In this document: piece by piece, positions 56,848 to 64,000 of the stretch
How positions within the stretch are numbered: the stretch's first letter is position 1
Layout of the letters: each line of letters starts with the position of its first letter
Source: Nemania diffusa
Lineage: Eukaryota > Ascomycota > Sordariomycetes > Xylariales > Xylariaceae
Direction: 5' to 3'
Assembly (NCBI GenBank): GCA_038501195.1
Contig: JBBPUQ010000007.1
Span: 186,001-250,000 of the forward strand
DNA length: 64,000 bases
The notes under the pieces: generated by a model
The model's database searches: none
What the model saw: the letters and a program-made list of their open reading frames with translations, nothing else
Told to the model about the DNA's origin: nothing
Program-made: the position numbers and the translations under genes

Positions 56848-57787
56848 TTATACAGGATTGTCCACGTAGGGCGGAGGCGGCCCGTCGGGATCCTGTTCTG
56901 GTGACTGTCCCAACGCCTCTGGTGGTGTGCGCATCTGATGCTCCAGTTTCGCCGCCCACAGCGACGAGCCGGCTGTCGATGTCAGGAGGAAGAAGAACGA
57001 CAATACGGGGACAAGGTTGAGTATCATAGCCACCGTGCCGAACCATGTGTATTCCCAGCTCCTGTTTCGAATGGCTATTTTCCGCTCCTTCTTATCTAGC
57101 CCGCGCAGCTCGAACCATCGATAGTGCGCAAATGTCCCTAGCCGAGCACCGGTGATGATGATAAAGGCGGGTGTGCCAAAGTACGGAATGAAGTTGAGCG
57201 GTAGGCAGATGATGAGTTCGACGATCTGGATTAGGCTCCATGGTTGGTAAGCCGCCGCGCTCGTGGGCTTACCTAGCTTCTTGACCGAGGTTGGTGCATC
57301 GAGGAACAGAAGTCGGTGCGGTGCGACAAGGCTTTCGAGGCCTTCATTTATGAGGGTTGCCTGTACGCAATTAGCGAAAACTGGTGTTTCGTAGGTGTTC
57401 AGGCTGCAGTCAAGTATTAAATCTCACATCGAATATATCCACGCGGCACTCATCAACGAAAAAGCCTTCAAACAAGCCTTGAATGATGACGAGTCCCTCG
57501 CCCAACACGAGGACCACCGCGTTTAGCCAAGCAGCACTGCCGTGGAAGATGGCCAAAAAGGCGAATTGAGGCAAGAATGTAAATACGAAGAGGATAATGT
57601 ACACGAGGGTCGAGATGATAGAAAGAGGGAGCAGTCGACTGAGGAATAGAGGGTAGAAAGCCGGATGACGCAAGAAGTAGTATATGCCTCGCAGAGGATA
57701 TGATGCGGCGATTAGAGCCCGGCTAGTATAGTTGTAGGGCCGTTCAAGAGAACATAAAGGCGGGGGAAGGCGAGTTTCTGAAGCCAT
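56848..57787 (-). CDS. EI24-domain membrane protein, RRT8/LDS (outer spore wall) type
   Basis: Exons 57787..57428 and 57360..56848 join in frame (FVDECRVDIFD|ATLINEGLES) to 290 aa. There are four or more hydrophobic segments: SRLLPLSIISTLVYIILFVF, FAFLAIFHGSAAWLNAVVLV, IVELIICLPLNFIPYFGTPAF and VAMILNLVPVLSFFFLL. Hallmarks are YPLRGIYYFLRHP at the start and LNFIPYFGTPAFIIITGARLG. This pattern belongs to the EI24 family, including yeast Rrt8 and Lds1/Lds2, lipid-droplet or spore-wall-associated proteins. The C-terminus is Pro-rich (PPPPYVDNPV). The family call is moderate to good; its role in this fungus is unknown. Confidence 0.8.
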
Positions 57788-57994
57788 ATTATTAAGTACT
57801 ATTTTGATAATTATTTCCTACGATAGAGTACATGTTTGTAGATACCGGGGGTTGAACTGCCCAGGTGGCGCCTCAATTATTCGTACCTAGGTAGGTAGGT
57901 ACATAAGATCATCTTGTTACAAATATAGGGGGTAAATTAGGCCCTGTAATATGACCCCTAAGGATCTAACCAGAAGGGGGTCCGGACCCGCCTT

Positions 57995-58040
57995 GGTTAC
58001 TTGGAGAGGACGTTCTGCTATTTGGAGAGGACTCTAAACC
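57995..58040 (+). repeat. Left inverted repeat of the MITE-like element
   Basis: 46 bp, identical to the reverse complement of 58506-58551. Contains TTGGAGAGGAC twice. Confidence 0.95.
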
Positions 58041-58505
58041 CGATTCAGTAACCACCCCACTAAAGCTCTAACCTGCTCTAATCTACACCTATTTCGAGTA
58101 AGAACTAAAGCATTGTGCAGCAAGTCTCCATATTGTCCAAAAAAAAGAATTTAAACATACAGTCAAAACAACCATTATTTAAAAACCAGCAGATAGGGTA
58201 GGGCAGCTAATTTTTAGTTATGTTAGTGGTAGGTGCCATCTAAGCCACAGTTGCAGCTTACCAAGCTACAATACAAGCCACCTAAGCCACAGCCCTAAAG
58301 TATGGTGCATGTGGTTTTGAGACCTGACCTAGACCTAAGAATACCTTAGTTTTGGCGAAACAATACCAGCAAAGCCTGGTACCTACAGGTATACCTGACT
58401 GTTGTTTTTTCAAACGCCCAGTCACTTCCGATCGATGTTCCACTTCTCTACCAAAATAGGTGGAGATCAGAGCACTAGGGGATTAGAAGGGACTTTGCCG
58501 AATTA

Positions 58506-58551
58506 GGTTTAGAGTCCTCTCCAAATAGCAGAACGTCCTCTCCAAGTAACC
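58506..58551 (-). repeat. Right inverted repeat of the MITE-like element
   Basis: 46 bp, reverse complement of 57995-58040 without mismatch. Confidence 0.95.
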
Positions 58552-60755
58552 GAGCCGTTCTAGAAAAATCTCTCAGAACAGCGGTGACACACAACCATAA
58601 CAATAATACACCAATCAATCGGATCAATCTAGAAGGCTGATTTCCAACACATGTTTCCTACCTATCAGGAGACCGCCCTGGATAACTAGGTAACCTTCGC
58701 CGCCAGCCTTGCGTGAATAGGTTAGGTATCGCCAGATAAGGCATGGCTTACACACAATCTGTCTACCACTTGGCCGACCTGCATACCACTTAATAAAACA
58801 GTAGAGATTTATTGAATCCAGCCGTCAACAGCCTGCTCACATCTGTCAGATTTTTACCAAAAACTGTGCTGCGTGAAAAGTTCAATAGCGGGCCGAGCAG
58901 CCATAGGTACAAGTCTATCCAACACGCCCCAAAAATTTCAGCTCACAGCTTAGCATCAGGAGATTCAGTATTATGAGCATGATACCTTCGATTTTATATT
59001 TCAACTCAACACAACGGCTCAATTTAAAGCCCATATCTTTCCATTCTACCACCACTCACTACTCAACACCATCATTCCTTCCTGGAATGACTAAATACAT
59101 ATGCGCAGCAGTTCTTCAATGTCGCGCCGGCGAGAGGCGACAAACAGAGGCTATCGCATGAAGGTTAGAACAAACATCCGCCATTTCCAAGCGCAACAAT
59201 ACTGACTACTGATAGCACTACTGTCCGAAGAGCTATAAATGAAATTAGTACATTGATTGAAATAATTAATGGTGACGAGCATACCGGGTCGATGGGTTGT
59301 GGCTGCGGGTGCAGTGGAGTGGAGGCTGCGCTGGTTGAGGGTTGGGGCTGGACGACCACGGTTTGCGACGACGAAGGCATATTGAATGCCCCGAACACCA
59401 ATTTTTTTCGCGAGAAATCTGCTGAGTATTGTCCATGCGGGGTAGTAAGGACTTGTGAATAATTAATGAGAAGGAAAGATCATTTCACATCCCAAGCGCG
59501 CCGACGTTTGCTTTATAAGGAAGAAGAATGGTAGTGCCGCGATGGTCGTCTTATTACTCTGGAAGTACATACGACTTGCGCACATCGACCCGGTTACGAT
59601 CCCTTCAGTTTTCTGTATAGGTTGAGGCCCCTTTCAACGAATCATAGGGACTGCGTTGTATGTCTTGTTACAACGCAGCCCTGGCCGTCGGTACTAGATA
59701 CAGTCTCGAAGATGAACCCCCTATGAAATCGCTATGACCGCCATTATCGTCGACTTCGTGGCGCCTCGGTCACCTAAATAGGACCTTTCCTAGTGCTAAA
59801 TGTTCTATCAGAGTATGCCCAAGCAAGCGCCCGGAGCCACGATACGGGGCATCTATTGGTCGGCTCGCGAATTTCCTCAGGTGCTGCACCGGCGACCATA
59901 GTCTACTGCGAGGGTCTAACTAGGGCACACTGTGAAGTATGTGAATACAAGATAGGGCTACTAATTCTAAACAATAGATATGATCATCAATGGACACCTC
60001 GCTTGCTATCTTGCTCCCATTGAGTATAGCGGAAGAAGAGTAACAGATTGAGATCGGGATTCAACTCTGGATCTAGGAAGCCCGCGATGAGAAGAGATCT
60101 TCCCGAGAAAACGCACTGATCTAGTATACTGCGATTATATGAATCAACACAGGAGAGACGTCCAAAGATGCTATACTGATAAAATATAAACACCTAAGTT
60201 CTTCAAGATATCTACTAGCTTTAATCTCCTTCGTGCACTGTTACTGCTACCCAATTCGCGTGGTCTTGTTCTTGGGCCTCCCTCCATCCACACCCTATAG
60301 GGCTGGACAGGAGCTAGAAGGGGACTATGTGCACGGACCATGCTCCTTACCTCAACGGCATCTCTCCAACAAAGGATCCCTCCAAAAGAATAAGGAATTA
60401 GAATTGGCCCTTCAAAGAGCTTTGGATGCGACTATCACATTTATGACATCATATTAATTTTTATTTTCTATGATGCATGTGACATTTTTAACCTCCTACT
60501 GTTTTCCCATAGTGATCTGTTCTCACATTTGCCAGGTGCTCTTGGAATCGGGGTACCAACATCATCGCACGCGCCAAGAGTAATACCTAGTCTAGTCAAT
60601 TGACTAGAATCCCCATCAATTAATCATACCTTAATTTCCTTTTTTCTTTTTTCTGGTATCAATGCCCGTTTCTTGCTAGCCGTGAGGCTCCATTACAAGC
60701 TCCCTCTATTTTTGATTTCGCGCCTAGTCATTCTTCATAACCCCTCTACAGAACC

Positions 60756-62250
60756 TCACGCCCTGCGAATCGACTGCGGGTGGGAGAATACGTCATCGGG
60801 GTCAAGCATACTCTTCAACTTCATCAACCCCGCGAGCTTCTCGCCGTAGTACAGCCTCTGCGCCTCGCCCGACACCAGCGAGGCGTCAGCATAGTTGTTA
60901 GAGGCGCCGTGCCCCGGCCCCAACGCGTCGTTCAAGCCCTGCATGAACTCAACGCCCTCGTCGGGGAACTCGGCCTTGTCGTCGACGAAGCCGTACTGCT
61001 GGAACATCCACATGGCATCGCGGTGCCCGTAAGAGTCGTCGGCCTTGTTGGCGGTGATCTGGCTGTCCGCCCCGCCGTACAGCTGGATGCCGACGAAGTA
61101 ACCGATCGGGGCCGACGCGCGTTCGCGCAGGAGATACTTGAAGTAGCCTTCCAACGCATCCCTAGACAGCCCAGGGTGCACCACCGCGGCGCTCTTCGCG
61201 AGGAACACGTGGTGCTCTGCATAGTCGGGGCTGACCTCGAGGTCCGTGCCAGCCAGAAGTCGCAGCAGAGTCGGCCAATCGACCTGCCGGAAGTCAACTT
61301 CAATAGCTCCTTTCTGCGGGAAAACACGCAGCAACGCCGGCAGCATGTTTGAGTTGAACGTGTCAATGTCACCTAGGTATGTGCCTTCTACAGTGAATCG
61401 GTTATGGGAGAGGAAAACCACAAAGCCTAGCTTCCTGTCGACAGTCGACGCGTTGTTTGCAAAATCCTGGAGGCGCAGAAAAGCGTCCACCGCATTTCCG
61501 ATGCTCCATACAGCCTGGGGGACGTCGATGGACCACTTGACAACGTTCTTGGGGGCTGGTTGTGTGCGAAGATGGAAGTTGACCACAATTCCAAATGAAT
61601 CGGCGGCTCCGCGGATTGCCTACTCTCATATATCAGCAGTCGAATCTATCTTCTGCCGAAGCGACACGGAATCTAGGTTAGGAGAGTAAACTTACAACGA
61701 AAACGTCTTTATTGACTGATTCCGACGCTGTAACAACCCGTCCATCAGCCATGACAACATCCACTGCGCTTATCTGATCCATGGAGAGGCCCCATGCCCG
61801 AGACGTGAGGCCAAAGCCGCCGTGAGTAAAATGTCCGCCGACGCCAACGGCCGGGCAGAGGCCATGTGCGAGAGCTCGCCCGCCTTGCTCGAAAATAGCC
61901 TTAGCGAGTCTACCCAGTCTCACGCCTCCGCCCACGCGCACAATGCCATCAGCCTCAAGGGAGACATCTTGGAGCTTTCGCAGATCGATCACAACAGACC
62001 CGTCTACCCCACCGTTGCTGTGCGACGCGTACGAGTGGCCGCCCGATCGAGCTTGGACCTTGAGGCCGCACGCGGCTGCGCAGCAGACAGCTTGTGAGAC
62101 ATGCTCAATGGTTTTTGGGAGGGCCACGACTTCCGGGATCGCTGGAACGCGGAGGTTGTAGGTCGACGAATAGAACTCCCAGTCTGGGTCCAAGGGCGTT
62201 TTGACTTCGATGCCCTGCAGCTTGAGCGATCTCGAAATAGGTGAGTCCAT
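60756..62250 (-). CDS. FAD-linked oxidoreductase, berberine-bridge / AA7-like
   Basis: Exons 62250..61696 and 61619..60756 give 472 aa. The p-cresol methylhydroxylase/VAO-type FAD domain shows RSGGHSYAS (His72) and the GLCPAVGVGGH motif (Cys132), so FAD is probably bound through both residues, as in gluco-oligosaccharide oxidases and berberine bridge enzymes. A substrate domain follows, and the BBE C-terminal segment reads NNYADASLVSGEAQRLYYGE then LMKLKSMLDPDDVFSHPQS. No signal peptide is seen (MDSPISRSLKLQG), unlike most secreted AA7 enzymes, so it may be intracellular and act on a metabolite. Similar enzymes serve in secondary metabolism, but no cluster partner is adjacent. The family call is confident; the substrate is unknown. 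Confidence 0.9.
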
Positions 62251-63433
62251 GAGTGCGTAGGTAGTCTGTAAGCTTCTTAAGTGAGTGGTATTATCCTGTG
62301 TTTGAGCTCTTATTTTGGGTGCTTTTGTTTGGGTAAGGAGGTGGCTCTAGCAGTTAGCAATTAAAACAGGTTTGTCTAAGTTGTGTTGAGCAGGTACGTA
62401 TCTACCTAACTAGCTATCACAAAAGGAAGGAAAGGTGCTGACTTATTACGTAGGTAAGTACCCTACGGTTTTCATTCACCAACTCAAACAGCTTCAAGTG
62501 GATTCATATCATTGTATTCCTACCCTCATCTCAGCTCAGGCGCACCATCAACTAGGTAGTATCTAAGCAACATCCAAAGCCTACTAACTGTCACGTTATT
62601 CCAATAATGACGCATTTTAAACAAACACAACAACCCCACCAGATAAAAGATACCTACCTACAGGTAATTAATATTGTCACTCAAGTACCCTTTTTTTGAA
62701 TGCTCAGCACACGCTAGAGACAGGCTGTGTCATATTACTAGTGCCATTGCTACCATCAAAGCATAGGAGTTATTGCGACCGAGGAGTTGACTTCCATTTT
62801 TAGTAATATGAACAAGGCCGTGTTGATCCTTTTCATAGTACCAGTTCCTTAATTGGAGGGGAATTTGATGCAACACTATCGGAGCTAAATCTATAAAAGA
62901 GATATCGCTTTCTTGTGCCACAATGATACATATTGTGCCTAACTTGTCGCCTTTGTACTCATATAAAGTCACAAGAGCATGTCATAAATGGGAGTAAGTG
63001 GTATTATCTCATAAATTACATACTGTTCAACTGAAGAATACGTATTGCTAAAGCAAGGTCTGAGCCCACGTCTAAGCTCCAATTCCTAATAGAGTCAATA
63101 AGTGTACCTCTTAAACAGTAAGATTAGTATATTAAGGACTTTAAAAAGGAGGTTTCTCATTCTTAGAAATACTAGATTTTAAAGTTCCAGTTGAGAGACA
63201 GTCAGCGGAGTTGACTAAGTCAATCATAATACTACGTGCTAGGAGAACCAAAGACCTAGCCATAAGTATAAAATACTCAACAAAAACTATTGCTTGGTTT
63301 CTAGTGCTATTGCCATATGAAACAAAAAAACAACATTCATCTCCATGCCAACAGGTAAGCACATGAATCGATGCTCTAGTTGGCACTACTCCATTCTAAG
63401 TCCTTGACAAGGTTTAGAAAACCTGAGGCATAC
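62251..63433. other. Intergenic, no confident gene
   Basis: AT-rich. Minus-strand frames at 62730-62972 and 63141-63386 have no recognisable domain. TAGGTA/TACCTA motifs occur at about 62395-62470 and 62650. Confidence 0.5.
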
Positions 63434-64000
63434 CTAGATCTGGTAGCAAACAATGTTATAAAGTCCGTCAAGAGGGTTCCCTCGGTGCAGTGGCAGTGCC
63501 TTGCCCCTCATACCACGGCGAATCTGAGCAAGGCTAAAAATATAGTCCTTGAGAGACTCATCCGGCCGACGCTCGTTACATCCAGTGAGTCTCATTGGTT
63601 TTCGCAAAATGCCTGACCAAGGCCGAAGTGGTGGGCTACCGTTCGAATCCTGGTAGACCGGGTACTCTAGTTTCCCCTGGTCGATAAATTGTCCAACTAG
63701 GAGCCAAGCTGTAATTTTCTTATGCCCGTTTGCCATTTCAATCGCGCTCGTCACGCCAAAATCTCCATGGTAAACAATCGAAGCACCACGCCTCACTAGG
63801 TGTTTTACCGCTTTTAGGCGGCAATTTGCGCAGGCCGCCACTATTTCAAAGTAGAAGGTTAGTCATTGATACAAGGAGTAAGAATCTCAATTCTAATACG
63901 GCCTTGGTGAATAAAAGGGAGGAATTCGCTAGTATCCATACTTAACGCTGAACCATACGAACTCCCCTCGAAATCAATACTAGCACCCATTTCTAGACAG
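63434..64000 (-). CDS. Ankyrin-repeat protein, 3' end (5' end outside window)
   Basis: The gene enters from the right edge on the minus strand. An exon ending at 63942 encodes LEMGASIDFEGSSYGSAL. An intron (GTATGG...AATAG) joins it in frame to the exon 63840..63434. The joined sequence shows ankyrin-like units: YGSAL|MAACANCRLKAV and KHLVRRGASI then a helix-turn-helix SAIEMANGHKKITAWLL. The tail is charged and contains RRPDESLKDYIFSL. The stop is at 63434-63436. Such repeats are typical of large fungal NACHT/ankyrin proteins, but nothing N-terminal is visible. Moderate confidence. Confidence 0.55.

Larger units (their letters stand above)
57995..58551. mobile_element. MITE-like non-autonomous element
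   Basis: 557 bp bounded by perfect 46-bp terminal inverted repeats, with no coding capacity. Each arm contains two copies of TTGGAGAGGAC, spaced 20 bp apart, which could be a transposase-binding pair. The repeats continue imperfectly for about 10 bp inward and several bases outward, so exact ends and a target-site duplication could not be fixed. No transposase gene is present in the window. Confidence 0.75.
57788..60755. other. Gene-poor region with MITE-like element
   Basis: Almost 3 kb. The first part contains an element with 46-bp inverted repeats (57995-58551). The rest has only short frames without recognisable content, including 59165-59401 (minus). Confidence 0.55.

Noticed and set aside
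59165..59401. Minus-strand frame with a Gln/Pro/Ser-rich start (MPSSSQTVVVQPQPS)
   Set aside because: No supporting second exon or domain; kept as possible noise.
63620..63665. GTTCGAATC motif resembling a tRNA T-loop
   Set aside because: Flanking bases do not form the 5-bp T-stem around a 7-nt loop, and the motif lies inside the ankyrin coding exon.

Overview
The window looks like one contig from a filamentous ascomycete (Pezizomycotina, probably Sordariomycetes; class level is inference). The reasons are short GT-AG introns of about 50-120 bp, many with GTAAGT donors, and the gene families present: DUF1996, AA8 cytochrome, rhamnogalacturonan acetylesterase, UstYa/DUF3328, highly reducing PKS, EI24/RRT8 and bicovalent flavin oxidases. 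Gene models were built by hand by joining frames across introns. Except where stated, every model closes in frame from ATG to stop. No rRNA, tRNA or CRISPR was recognised.

Layout. 0-5.5 kb: the 3' end of a DUF1996 gene, a secreted AA8 cytochrome and an anion:cation-symporter-type MFS carrier. 6-18.7 kb: a conserved housekeeping block with condensin subunit Cnd1/Ycs4, a small membrane protein, the Cdc7 kinase, the Cmr1 WD40 protein and an Mtf2-like mitochondrial protein. 19.6-23.6 kb: rhamnogalacturonan acetylesterase and a CorA-like membrane protein. 24.1-28.4 kb: a UstYa-family oxidase gene, a secreted 94-aa peptide built on 20-residue repeats, and a second membrane protein with two HxxHC motifs. 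This is the best candidate for an undescribed system, a ribosomally made, UstYa-modified peptide (RiPP). 28.6-38 kb: a second DUF1996 gene, a divergent MFS carrier / TcuA-like flavoprotein pair, a degenerate Nudix-like gene followed by 27 A residues, and a GNAT acetyltransferase. 38-49 kb: a gene-poor 3 kb stretch with a hairpin, then an apparently intact 11-exon highly reducing PKS (KS-AT-DH-degenerate ER-KR-ACP, 2390 aa). 49.8-55.6 kb: a giant Gly/Ser/Pro/Thr repeat protein (1874 aa) with a conserved-looking C-terminal domain. 56.8-64 kb: an EI24/RRT8-like membrane protein, a MITE-like element with 46-bp perfect inverted repeats, a bicovalent FAD oxidase and the 3' part of an ankyrin-type gene running off the right edge.

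How the genes may work together. The housekeeping block is ordinary. The 24-49 kb stretch mixes secondary-metabolism-type enzymes (two UstYa-like proteins, MFS, flavoprotein, GNAT, PKS) with a repeat peptide, so it may hold one or two biosynthetic loci. The peptide lacks the dibasic Kex2 sites usual in known dikaritin precursors, so the RiPP reading is a hypothesis. The MFS/flavoprotein pair resembles a polycarboxylate uptake and oxidation cassette. No cluster transcription factor, P450 or trans-enoyl reductase was found in the window.
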